A DNA stretch of 64,000 nucleotides from Egicoccus halophilus. GTDB taxonomy: Bacteria > Actinomycetota > Nitriliruptoria > Nitriliruptorales > Nitriliruptoraceae. The stretch spans positions 868,001 to 932,000 of the forward strand of contig NZ_CP036250.1 in NCBI RefSeq assembly GCF_004300825.1, read 5' to 3'. Under the pieces are notes generated by a model, which was given only the letters and a program-made list of their open reading frames with translations, did no database searches and was not told the DNA's origin. The position numbers were made by a program, and so were the translations under genes. Shown here piece after piece: positions 1 through 7,427 of the stretch (its first letter is position 1; every line of letters begins with the position of its first letter).

Positions 1-2
1 CG

Positions 3-560
3 CGCCTCATCGAGCGTGAGGGGCCGGCGTCGGTGACGACCAAGCGGATCGCCCGGGAGGCCGGCTGCTCGGAGGGCTCGATCTACAACCACTTCGGCAG
101 CAAGGAGCACCTCGTCGGCGCGGCCGTGAAGGAACGGCTGATGCGCTTCCCCGCCCGGGCCGCGGAGCTGCGGCACACGCCCGGCGAGCAGGACGTCCGC
201 GAGCGCCTGGCCGAGATCGCCGAGCTGGCGCTGGCGTTCTACCGCCGCGGCGCCGGCCACCTCGCGGCGATGCTCTCCACCCCCGACGCGATGCGCGAGC
301 ACGTCCAGGAGGTGGCCGCGCGCGGCGGCGGTCCCTGGTCCACGCTCGACCATCTCGCCGCCTGGCTCGCGGCCGAGCAGCGGCTGGGCCGGGTCCATCC
401 CGACGCCGACCCGCACGCGGTCGTGACCGCGCTGCTCGGCAGCGTCCTCTTCCACGCCGTCACCTCCCACGCCTGGGGCGTGGTCCCCGGCGCCCCCGAC
501 GACGCCACCGCGCTCACCCGCGCGGTCGACGGCGTCTGGCGCGGTCTCGACCCCGCCTGA
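3..560 (+). CDS. TetR-family transcriptional regulator (5' end outside window)
   Basis: The reading frame is open from the first bases, so the true start lies upstream; 185 residues are visible. The N-terminal part is a TetR helix-turn-helix (TTKRIAREAGCSEGSIYNHF), with the recognition helix around GSIYNHFGSKEHL, followed by a helical ligand-binding half. TetR proteins are dimeric, ligand-released repressors. The gene sits 63 bp upstream of a DrrAB-type ABC exporter on the same strand, so it probably regulates that exporter. The ligand cannot be inferred. An internal GTG at 33 is not a credible start because it would cut the HTH. Confidence 0.9.
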   Translation, partial: RLIEREGPASVTTKRIAREAGCSEGSIYNHFGSKEHLVGAAVKERLMRFPARAAELRHTPGEQDVRERLAEIAELALAFYRRGAGHLAAMLSTPDAMREHVQEVAARGGGPWSTLDHLAAWLAAEQRLGRVHPDADPHAVVTALLGSVLFHAVTSHAWGVVPGAPDDATALTRAVDGVWRGLDPA

Positions 561-623
561 GACGCCGACCGTCCCCGTTCGCCGCGGGCCTCGCCCGCGT
601 CGCTCCGTACTGAGGAATCCGCC

Positions 624-1643
624 ATGTCCCTCGCGCCACCCACCGACCCGCTGGTGTCGGTGCGCGACCTGCACCACACCTTCGGCGACGACGTGCGTGC
701 CCTGGCGGGGGTCGACCTCGCCTTCGAGGCCGGCATCGTCTACGGGTTGCTCGGCCCCAACGGGGCCGGCAAGACCACCCTGATCCGGGTGCTCGCGACC
801 CTGCTGCGCCCGACGCGCGGCGCGGTCCGTGTCGCCGGCATCGACGTCCTCGCCGACCCGGTCCGCGCGCGGACGCGCATCGGGCTGGCCGGACAGTTCG
901 CCGCCGTCGACGACTACCTCAGCGGCCGCGAGAACGTCGAGATGGTCGGCCGCCTCTACGGCCTCTCCGCCCGCGAGTCGCGACGCCGCGCCGACGGCGT
1001 GCTCGACGGCGTCGGCCTGCGCGACGAGGCCTCGCGGCTCGTGCGCACCTACTCGGGGGGGATGCGCCGCCGGCTCGACCTCGCCGCGTCGCTCGTCGGC
1101 CGCCCCGAGGTGCTGTTCCTCGACGAGCCGACGACCGGCATCGACCCGCGCAACCGCCTGCACCTGTGGGAGCTGATCGAGGGGCTCGTGCGCGACGGCA
1201 CCACCGTGCTGCTCACCACGCAGTACCTCGAGGAGGCCGACCAGCTCGCCCACCGCATCGGGGTCATCGACCGCGGGCGCATCGTCACCGAGGGCACGGC
1301 CGACGAACTCAAGGAGGCCCTCGAGACCGCCGTGCTGGAGATCGGCGCCGTCGAACCCGATCGCGGCACGGTGGCGACCGTGCTGGAGGAGCTGACCGGC
1401 GACGCCCCGACGGTCGACGCCGTGCGCGGCCACCTGCGGGCTCCGGCGCGCGCGGGCACCGCGACCTTGCTGGCGGTGGTCCGCCGGCTCGACGAGCTCG
1501 GGATCGAGCCGACCGACGTCGCCCTGCTCAAGCCCAGCCTGGACGACGTGTTCCTCGCGCTGACCGGCGAAGGGCCGGCCGGTGCGTCGACCGCCACCGA
1601 TCCGCGCGACGCCGCCGCTGCGCTCGAGGAGGTCCGCCGATGA
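624..1643 (+). CDS. DrrA-type ABC transporter ATP-binding protein
   Basis: 339-aa ATPase subunit of an ABC-2 exporter. Walker A is LLGPNGAGKTT (about residue 45), the signature is YSGGMRRRLDLA (about 145) and Walker B is VLFLDEPTTGID. The C-terminal region past residue 230 matches the DUF4162-type extension of DrrA/CcmA exporters in layout. The ATG at 624 follows a weak AGGA (AGGAAT). Its stop overlaps the permease start (ATGA), so the two are translationally coupled. The family exports hydrophobic drugs or lipids; the substrate here is unknown. Confidence 0.95.
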   Translation: MSLAPPTDPLVSVRDLHHTFGDDVRALAGVDLAFEAGIVYGLLGPNGAGKTTLIRVLATLLRPTRGAVRVAGIDVLADPVRARTRIGLAGQFAAVDDYLSGRENVEMVGRLYGLSARESRRRADGVLDGVGLRDEASRLVRTYSGGMRRRLDLAASLVGRPEVLFLDEPTTGIDPRNRLHLWELIEGLVRDGTTVLLTTQYLEEADQLAHRIGVIDRGRIVTEGTADELKEALETAVLEIGAVEPDRGTVATVLEELTGDAPTVDAVRGHLRAPARAGTATLLAVVRRLDELGIEPTDVALLKPSLDDVFLALTGEGPAGASTATDPRDAAAALEEVRR

Positions 1644-2497
1644 CCGCCGTTCCCGCCGACGTCCGCCTCCCCGGCGGTGGTGCCGACGACGGGCGCATCG
1701 GTCTGCGCCGCACGCTGACCGACACGCTGGTGCTGACCCGCCGCAACCTGCTGCGAAACGTCCGGCTGCCGCAGTTGTTGTTGTTCTCCACCATCCAGCC
1801 GGTGATGTTCCTGCTGCTGTTCAACTACGTGTTCGGTGGTGCCATCGGCGGCTCGCTGCCGGAGGGTTACGCCTACATCCAGTGGCTGATGCCGGGGCTG
1901 CTGATCCAGATCGCCACCTTCGGGGCCGGCCAGACCGCGATGGGGTTGACCGAGGACCTCGACAAGGGCGTCATCGACCGGTTCCGTTCGCTGCCGATGT
2001 CGCGGTCCGCCGTCCTCGCCGGACGCACCCTGGCCGACCTCCTGCGCAACGCCGCGGTCCTCGGGCTGATGCTGGTGGTCGGGTTCGCGATCGGGTTCCG
2101 CTGGGAGACGAGCGTGTTCGGCTTCCTCGGCGGCTTCGCGGTGGCGCTGCTGTTCGGCTACGCGCTGTCGTGGGTGATGGCGACGATCGGCCTGGCGGTC
2201 CGCAACCCGGAGGCGGCGCAGTCCGCCGTGATGCTGCCGGTCTTCCCGTTGGTCTTCGCCTCGTCGGTGTTCCTGCCGACCCAGACCATGCCCGACTGGC
2301 TGCGGGTGTTCGCCGACCACCAGCCGATCACCGTCATCGCCAACGCCTTGCGGGCCCTGATGCTGGGACCGGCGGCGCTGCTGCCCGGGCAGACCGTCGG
2401 TGGGCAGGTCGTCGCCGCGCTGGCGTGGATCGTCGGGATCACGGCCGTGTTCGCGGTCCTCGCGGTGCGCCTCTACCGCAAGGTGGAGCGGGCCTGA
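1640..2497 (+). CDS. DrrB-type ABC-2 transporter permease
   Basis: 285-aa membrane subunit of the exporter. The ATG at 1640 overlaps the ATPase stop by 4 bases; longer in-frame extensions upstream only shadow the ATPase gene. About six hydrophobic segments are visible, starting near LLLFSTIQPVMFLLLFNYVF. The EDLDKGVIDRFRSLPMSR stretch between segments 2 and 3 is typical of ABC-2 permeases and forms the coupling region. It should act with the preceding ATPase as a two-plus-two complex in the cytoplasmic membrane. Confidence 0.95.
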   Translation: MTAVPADVRLPGGGADDGRIGLRRTLTDTLVLTRRNLLRNVRLPQLLLFSTIQPVMFLLLFNYVFGGAIGGSLPEGYAYIQWLMPGLLIQIATFGAGQTAMGLTEDLDKGVIDRFRSLPMSRSAVLAGRTLADLLRNAAVLGLMLVVGFAIGFRWETSVFGFLGGFAVALLFGYALSWVMATIGLAVRNPEAAQSAVMLPVFPLVFASSVFLPTQTMPDWLRVFADHQPITVIANALRALMLGPAALLPGQTVGGQVVAALAWIVGITAVFAVLAVRLYRKVERA

Positions 2498-2546
2498 CGC
2501 GGTCGTCGCCCGACCTCGCGCGGCCTGGGCACGTGTGCGCCGCGGC

Positions 2547-2884
2547 GACGTGTGCACCGCGGGCGTGCCCGCCGGCGTGACCGGTCCGGTTCCCGCCACC
2601 GTCCGGCTTCACACCCCCCGGCGAGGGAGGAACGGCCGGTGACGCGGTGAGCACCGAGCGGTGGGCGACGTGTGCACCGCGGGCGTGCCCGCCGGCCGTG
2701 ACCAGTCCGGTTCCCGCCACCGTCCGGCTTCACACCCCCCGGCGATGGAGGAACGGCCGGTGACGCGGTGAGCACCGAGCGGTGGGCGACGTGTGCACCG
2801 CGGGCGTGCCCGCCGGCCGTGACCAGTCCGGTTCCCGCCACCGTCCGGCCTCGTGCCCCCGGCGATGGAGGAACGGCCGGCAAC
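2547..2884. repeat. Three-copy 120-bp tandem direct repeat
   Basis: Copies begin at 2547, 2667 and 2788 with GACGTGTGCACCGCGGGCGT. Copy 1 is 120 bp, copy 2 is 121 bp (one added C) and copy 3 stops after about 95 bp where the SirB1-like gene ends. A shorter partial match (CACGTGTGCGCCGCG) lies just upstream. Copies 1 and 2 differ at only a few positions, which suggests recent duplication. No frame stays in register through the three copies because of the 121-bp unit, so coding is unlikely. This fills the 387-bp gap between the exporter and the next gene. Confidence 0.9.
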
Positions 2885-3700
2885 CTAATTGAGCCGGGCG
2901 CGCGCGCGGATGGCGGCGCGGCGGACCTCCTCGGCGTCGCTGGCGTCCGGACCGACGAGGTCGAGGTAGGTCTCGTAGGCGGCGGCAGCGCGGTCGAACT
3001 GACCGGCCTGCGTCAGCAGGTCACCGTGGACGCGGTGGTCGTCGGGCATCCGGTTGGGCAGCAGCAGCTTGAGCTCGACCGCCCAGCGGGCGTCGAGATG
3101 CCGCTGCTCGGCCAGGTAGGCGCGGGTCAGTTCGTTGAGTTGGCGGCGCACGACGTTCACCGCGGGGGAGGGGCGCAGCATCGAACGGCGGAAGGCGAGT
3201 TGGCCCGTGGTGGCACGTGCGACGTGGTCGGCGAGGCGGTCCTCGTCGAGGCGTTCGCCACCCTGCGACGGATCGATGACGAGGGGACGCTCCCCGGCGG
3301 CGATGCCGACGACGACCAGTCCGGGCAGCGCGATCGGGAACGCCGGCACCCGGAGTCGCCGGGCGATCGAGACGTACAGCGTGGTGAGCGTGACCGGCAC
3401 ACCGCGTTTGCCGTCGAGCACCTCGGGGAGCAGGACCGTCGTGGGTGTGCGCTCAGGAGCGGCGTCGAAGCCCTGCTGGCGGGCGAGGTAGCCGCTCAGG
3501 GCGGCGGCGTCGCTGTGCGGGTCGCCGCTGGCGAACCCCTGGGAGCGCAGCCCGTCGGCGAGCGCGTCGAGCCGGAGCAGTGCCCGATCGACGTCGAGTC
3601 GCGGATCGGCCTCCGCCCCGATCAACAGGGCAGCCTCGGCGAGGTCCGCGTCGTGGCGGCGGACCAGGGAGACCAGGCGGCGTCGCGTGTGCTGCGGCAT
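2885..3700 (-). CDS. SirB1/transglutaminase-like protein with TPR-type C-terminus
   Basis: 271 aa. The central part has the SirB1-type transglutaminase-like signature: a LLPEVLDGKRGVPVTLTTLY block (120s), then FPIALPGLVVVG and VIDPSQGGERL. The C-terminal 80 residues (LLPNRMPDDHRVHGDLLTQ, then AAAAYETYLDL) look like tetratricopeptide helices, the usual SirB1 arrangement. Members have lost the classical transglutaminase Cys and their biochemical role is unknown. The TAG stop abuts the 120-bp repeat array. Divergent from the crotonase at 3800. Confidence 0.85.
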   Translation of the reverse strand: MPQHTRRRLVSLVRRHDADLAEAALLIGAEADPRLDVDRALLRLDALADGLRSQGFASGDPHSDAAALSGYLARQQGFDAAPERTPTTVLLPEVLDGKRGVPVTLTTLYVSIARRLRVPAFPIALPGLVVVGIAAGERPLVIDPSQGGERLDEDRLADHVARATTGQLAFRRSMLRPSPAVNVVRRQLNELTRAYLAEQRHLDARWAVELKLLLPNRMPDDHRVHGDLLTQAGQFDRAAAAYETYLDLVGPDASDAEEVRRAAIRARARLN

Positions 3701-3762
3701 GCCTGCAGGCTACTGCCTGGACGGCTGCGTACCGTGAGAGGCGCCCCGCTCGGGCGTCGCCC

Positions 3763-3768
3763 TAGGCT
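3763..3768 (+). promoter_or_regulatory. -10 hexamer TAGGCT upstream of crotonase gene
   Basis: TAGGCT lies 31 bp before the GTG start at 3800 and matches the TAnnnT hexamer seen before many genes in this window. No clear -35 is visible. Confidence 0.5.
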
Positions 3769-3799
3769 CGGCTCGTCCGTCGCGTCCCGAGGAGTCGCC

Positions 3800-4561
3800 G
3801 TGTCCGAGCCCGTCGCCGTCGAGCTCGTCGAGATCCCGGCGGGAACGCTGCGGGTGATCACGCTGTCGCGCCCGGCCGTGCGCAACGCGATGGACACGGC
3901 GTTGTTGGTGGCGCTGTCGGACGCGCTCGACGACGCCGACCGTGACGCGCGGCTGCGTGGCGTGCTGGTCACGGGGGCGGGCGGCGCGTTCTCGGCCGGC
4001 GCGGACCTGCGGGAGGAGCTCCCCGACGACGGGCGTCGGCGGATGGAGCTGTTCACCACGGTGTACGAGCAGCTGACGCTGTTGCGGGTCCCGACCGCGG
4101 CCGCCGTCGAGGGGTATGCGGTCGGTGGCGGCGTGGAGCTCGTGGGTGCCTGTGACCTGCGGGTGCTGGCGCGGGACGCGGTGCTGCGGTTCCCGGGCGC
4201 GATCCACGGTGTGCCGGTGGGAACCGCCCGCACGGTGGGGCAGGTGGGGTTGTCGGTGGCCAAGGACTGGGTGCTCTCGAGTCGGGACGTGCCCGCCGAG
4301 GAGGCGTTCGCGGCCGGGTTCGCGCAGCGATTGGTGCCGCCGGGCGGGACGTCGGACGCCGCCAGGGTGTGGCTGGACGAGGTCGCGCGACGGGACCCGG
4401 ACACGGTCGCGCTGCTCAAGCGCCTGTTCAACGACCACGGTGGGGTCCGCAACCGGGTGGCGTACGAGAACGACGCCCTGCGGGCCCACGCGGAGACGGG
4501 CGGGCTGGCGCCGGGGCTGGACCGTGACCTGCCTCGGACGGTTCGCCCCCGCCGAGTGTGA
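3800..4561 (+). CDS. Enoyl-CoA hydratase/isomerase (crotonase) family protein
   Basis: 253 aa. The oxyanion-hole blocks are present: AFSAGADLREE (about residues 62-72) and GYAVGGGVELVGACDLR (about 105-120). The first catalytic Glu of hydratases is kept (GGGVEL). The position of the second Glu appears to be Ala or Gly in RFPGAIHGVPVGT, so plain hydratase activity is doubtful and an isomerase or other crotonase reaction is possible. The GTG at 3800 follows GAGGAGTCGCC; longer frames run back through the opposite-strand neighbour and are not believed. Confidence 0.88.
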   Translation: MSEPVAVELVEIPAGTLRVITLSRPAVRNAMDTALLVALSDALDDADRDARLRGVLVTGAGGAFSAGADLREELPDDGRRRMELFTTVYEQLTLLRVPTAAAVEGYAVGGGVELVGACDLRVLARDAVLRFPGAIHGVPVGTARTVGQVGLSVAKDWVLSSRDVPAEEAFAAGFAQRLVPPGGTSDAARVWLDEVARRDPDTVALLKRLFNDHGGVRNRVAYENDALRAHAETGGLAPGLDRDLPRTVRPRRV

Positions 4562-4580
4562 TGCGGCCGCGACGGCGTCC

Positions 4581-4586
4581 TAGAGT
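4581..4586 (+). promoter_or_regulatory. -10 hexamer TAGAGT upstream of glpX
   Basis: TAGAGT in the gap between the crotonase stop (4561) and the glpX start (4635), with AGGGAG as Shine-Dalgarno further down. It suggests glpX has its own promoter. Confidence 0.5.
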
Positions 4587-4634
4587 CGGCGGTGCGCCAA
4601 CGAGGGAACCCCGTGCGGGGATGGAGGGAGTCGC

Positions 4635-5624
4635 GTGAACGCCGAGAAGCCGGATCGCAACCTGGCGATCGAGATCGTGCGTGTGACCGAGGCGGCGGCG
4701 CTGGCCGCTGCCCGCTGGCAGGGACTGGGTCGCAAGGAGGACGGTGACCAGGCCGCCGTCGACGCCATGCGCAAGATGCTCGAGACGATCGAGATGGACG
4801 GCACGGTCGTGATCGGCGAGGGGGAGAAGGACGAGGCCCCCATGCTGTTCAACGGCGAGGCGGTCGGCACCGGCCGTCCACCGCAGGTCGACATCGCCGT
4901 GGACCCGATCGACGGCACGCGGTTGCTGGCCGAGGGCCGTCCGGGTTCGTTGGCGGTCCTGGCCGCCGCTCCGGCGGGGACGATGTTCGATCCGGGCCCG
5001 TGCGTCTACATGGAGAAGCTGGTGGTCGGCGCCGAGGCGGCCGAGGCGGTCGACCTCGACCGTCCGCTGGTCGACAACCTGCGTGCGGTCGCGGCGGCGC
5101 ACGACAAGGAACTGCGGGACCTGACGGTCATCATGCTCGACCGCGACCGTCACGAGGAGGCCAAGCGGCAGGTCCGGGAGGTCGGTGCCCGCCTGCAGCT
5201 GATCACCGACGGCGACGTGGCGGGCGGCATCCTGGCCGCCTGGGACGAGCGGCCCGAGGTGGACGTCCTGTACGGGATCGGGGGCACCCCTGAGGGGGTG
5301 ATCACGGCGTGCGCGGTCAAGGCGCTCGACGGGCAGATCCTCGGCCGGTTGTGGCCGCGCAACGACGACGAGCGGCGGGCGGCACTCGACGCGGGCTACG
5401 ACCTGGACCAGGTGCTCACGGCCGACGACCTGGTCGACAGCGAGGACTGCTTCTTCAGTGCGACCGGTATCACGCCCGGGCAGCTGGTGAACGGCGTGCA
5501 GTTCCGCGGCAAGGGCGCGATCACGCAGTCGCTGGTGATGCGCGGCAAGTCGGGAACGGTGCGGCTGATCACGGCCCGGCACCGGTTCGAGAAGCTTCGG
5601 CGCTACGCCTCGGTCGACTACTGA
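4635..5624 (+). CDS. glpX: Class II fructose-1,6-bisphosphatase
   Basis: 329 aa, normal for GlpX. It hydrolyses fructose 1,6-bisphosphate in gluconeogenesis. Metal and substrate motifs are intact: VVIGEGEKDEAPML (about 59-72), DIAVDPIDGTRLL (about 86-98), and the later DGDVAGGI and GIGGTPEGVI blocks. Actinobacteria commonly use GlpX as their main FBPase. The ATG follows GGAGGGAGTCGCG. The 3' end overlaps the converging Ppx-like gene by 56 bp. Confidence 0.97.
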   Translation: MNAEKPDRNLAIEIVRVTEAAALAAARWQGLGRKEDGDQAAVDAMRKMLETIEMDGTVVIGEGEKDEAPMLFNGEAVGTGRPPQVDIAVDPIDGTRLLAEGRPGSLAVLAAAPAGTMFDPGPCVYMEKLVVGAEAAEAVDLDRPLVDNLRAVAAAHDKELRDLTVIMLDRDRHEEAKRQVREVGARLQLITDGDVAGGILAAWDERPEVDVLYGIGGTPEGVITACAVKALDGQILGRLWPRNDDERRAALDAGYDLDQVLTADDLVDSEDCFFSATGITPGQLVNGVQFRGKGAITQSLVMRGKSGTVRLITARHRFEKLRRYASVDY

Positions 5625-7179
5625 CGTCGCCGTCGGTGTCGCGGTTGCCGTCGGTGTCGGCGGCGGCGGCGGGGGCGACCACGGGCGGTGCCGCGAGCGG
5701 CGTGGCCGGGCAGACGGCGAGCACGCGCCGCAGCGCCTGCTCGATCGTGCCCTGTTCCGCCGCCACCGCCGCGAGGGTGGCGTCGACGGGAGCGTCGGCG
5801 AGCAGCAGGACCGCGAGCTGGTCGCTGGTGACCCGGACCCTCACGGCCTCCACGGCCGCGGGGGTGCCGCGGTCCAGGGCGCACGCCAGCCGGAGCGCGG
5901 CGGCGAGTTCGGTGACCGTGTGGCGACGGGCCGCCGGCAGGCGCGGGTAGATCGGGACGTGGTCGCCGGGTGGCGGCCCCTGGTGACACCACACGAGGCA
6001 GGCGAGTTCGACGACCGTGGTGGGGTCGGTGCCGGGCAGGCCGTGCCGCACCAGGTGCTCGGCGTGCTCGCGCCGTCGCTCGGGATCGGTGTGGTCGATG
6101 GGATCGCCGCCGTCGTGGAGGCGGGCGGCGTCGACCAGCAGGGCGCGGTCAGCGGCCGTCCATCCCAGCGCACCGGCGAGGCCGCCGGCGAGGGCGGTGG
6201 CGAGGTGTGCGGTCCGCCGCGCGTGCCCGGTCCGGGTCCGGGTCGTGACGGCGGCGGCCCGACGTGCGCCGGGGGCGGTGTCGAGTCCGAGCGCCTCGAG
6301 CACCTGCCCGTCGGTGGTGGCGGCGAGGGACACCTCGACCGCACGCACCTCCAGCCGGTCGACGAGGGCAAGCAGGTAGGCGGTACCGAGGGTGACGAGG
6401 TCGGCCTCCTCCGGGTCCACGGCGGGCAGCAGCAGCCGCTGGGTGGGGGTGGCGTTGGTCAGTTCGCGGTCGAGTGCGGCGAGGTCCTGGGGGCCGACGC
6501 GGAGCCGGTCGGGCGGCGGGGCGAGCGGCCCGTACCGGCGGTGCAGCAGCGTGCGGCCCACGGCAGCGGTCACCGGGCCGGTCACCACGGGTACCGGTGG
6601 GGAGGTGGCCGGCCCCCGCTGGTCCGGCTCGGGCACGACGGTGCTCGGGTACCCGACGGTCCCGTGGTGAGCGGCGACGAGGTCGCGGGCGACGGTCGCG
6701 TCGGCGGACGGGCCCGGCAGGTCCTGCACCCGCAGGCCCCGCGGGTCGCGCCGCACGAGGCGGGTGTGTCGCTCACCGATGTCGGCCACGACGGCGGGCC
6801 CGGTGCCCGGTCCGATCCCCACCGCGTGCAGGAGCAGACGCGCCTCGTCGAGGACGCTGCGGACCCGCACCGGCACCTGCAGGGTCCGGTCCAGCAGGCG
6901 GACGAGGTCGTCCCGGTCGCTCGCGACCGCCACGGTGGCGTCGACGGCGGCCACGAGGCGGGCCGCGCCGTGCCGCCGGCACTCCTGGGCCAGGCGTCGC
7001 ACGGTCTCGGCGACCAGCAGTCGCAGCCCCTCGCCGACCTCGCCGTCGCGGTCGATCGCCCGCTGCAGGCCCAGCACGATCCGGCGGTCGAGGTGCACCA
7101 CGTGCCCGCGACCGGGGGTCGGCTCGGCGACCACGGCTCGCGTGGTGGTGCCGCCGACCTCGATCACCGCGGTGCGCAT
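5569..7179 (-). CDS. Divergent Ppx/GppA-like protein (actin-like plus HD-like halves)
   Basis: 536 aa from the ATG at 7179 (MRTAVIEVGGTTTRAVVAE). The layout follows exopolyphosphatase/GppA: an actin-like N-terminal half, a retained DEARLLLHAVG segment (the EARL block holds the family's catalytic Glu), and a C-terminal HD-type half with AARLHDGGDP and LVWCHQG. Phosphate-loop motifs are degraded: DLGSNS is EVGGTTT and DLGGGS is DIGERH. A normal Ppx is encoded at 43955-45490, so this is a divergent paralogue that may bind polyphosphate or nucleotides without full activity. Its low-complexity C-terminus overlaps glpX antiparallel by 56 bp. Confidence 0.75.
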   Translation of the reverse strand: MRTAVIEVGGTTTRAVVAEPTPGRGHVVHLDRRIVLGLQRAIDRDGEVGEGLRLLVAETVRRLAQECRRHGAARLVAAVDATVAVASDRDDLVRLLDRTLQVPVRVRSVLDEARLLLHAVGIGPGTGPAVVADIGERHTRLVRRDPRGLRVQDLPGPSADATVARDLVAAHHGTVGYPSTVVPEPDQRGPATSPPVPVVTGPVTAAVGRTLLHRRYGPLAPPPDRLRVGPQDLAALDRELTNATPTQRLLLPAVDPEEADLVTLGTAYLLALVDRLEVRAVEVSLAATTDGQVLEALGLDTAPGARRAAAVTTRTRTGHARRTAHLATALAGGLAGALGWTAADRALLVDAARLHDGGDPIDHTDPERRREHAEHLVRHGLPGTDPTTVVELACLVWCHQGPPPGDHVPIYPRLPAARRHTVTELAAALRLACALDRGTPAAVEAVRVRVTSDQLAVLLLADAPVDATLAAVAAEQGTIEQALRRVLAVCPATPLAAPPVVAPAAAADTDGNRDTDGDVSSRPRRSAEASRTGAGP

Positions 7180-7348
7180 GGGGCCGACGCTACGGGCGGT
7201 CGGACACGTGGCGGTGACGGCCGGATGAACGCTTCGGTCACGCGGGGACAACGCTGCGCCGCGCCCGAACCGGGGCCCGCCGCAGGAGCCGACCGCCTCC
7301 CCGGCAGCGGCCAGCTGTCGCGTTCCCGTCGTCGCGGCGACAGCGTCC

Positions 7349-7355
7349 GTTCACC
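7349..7355 (+). promoter_or_regulatory. Isolated GTTCACC heptamer (possible PHO half-site)
   Basis: A single GTTCACC, the core unit of the actinobacterial PHO box, in the 248-bp divergent gap before the secreted protein at 7428. No second unit lies at 11-bp spacing, so this is weak. Confidence 0.25.
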
Positions 7356-7427
7356 CGGCCGGGGTTGGCTGGCCGCAACCCAGGTCGGCCCGTCGTCGAG
7401 CGGTCGGCCACGTCGGACGAGGGGTCC

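Noticed and set aside
1049-2599. 516-codon minus frame over the DrrAB genes
   Set aside because: Mirror of two clear ABC transporter genes in high-GC DNA.
2473-2883. Minus-strand frame through the 120-bp repeat with repeated TAGGHARGAHVA-like peptide
   Set aside because: The 121-bp copy breaks the register, and composition is that of a GC-rich repeat; no start signal.
7349-7355. PHO box controlling the secreted choice-of-anchor I-type protein
   Set aside because: Only one GTTCACC and no 11-bp partner; kept as a low-confidence site only.
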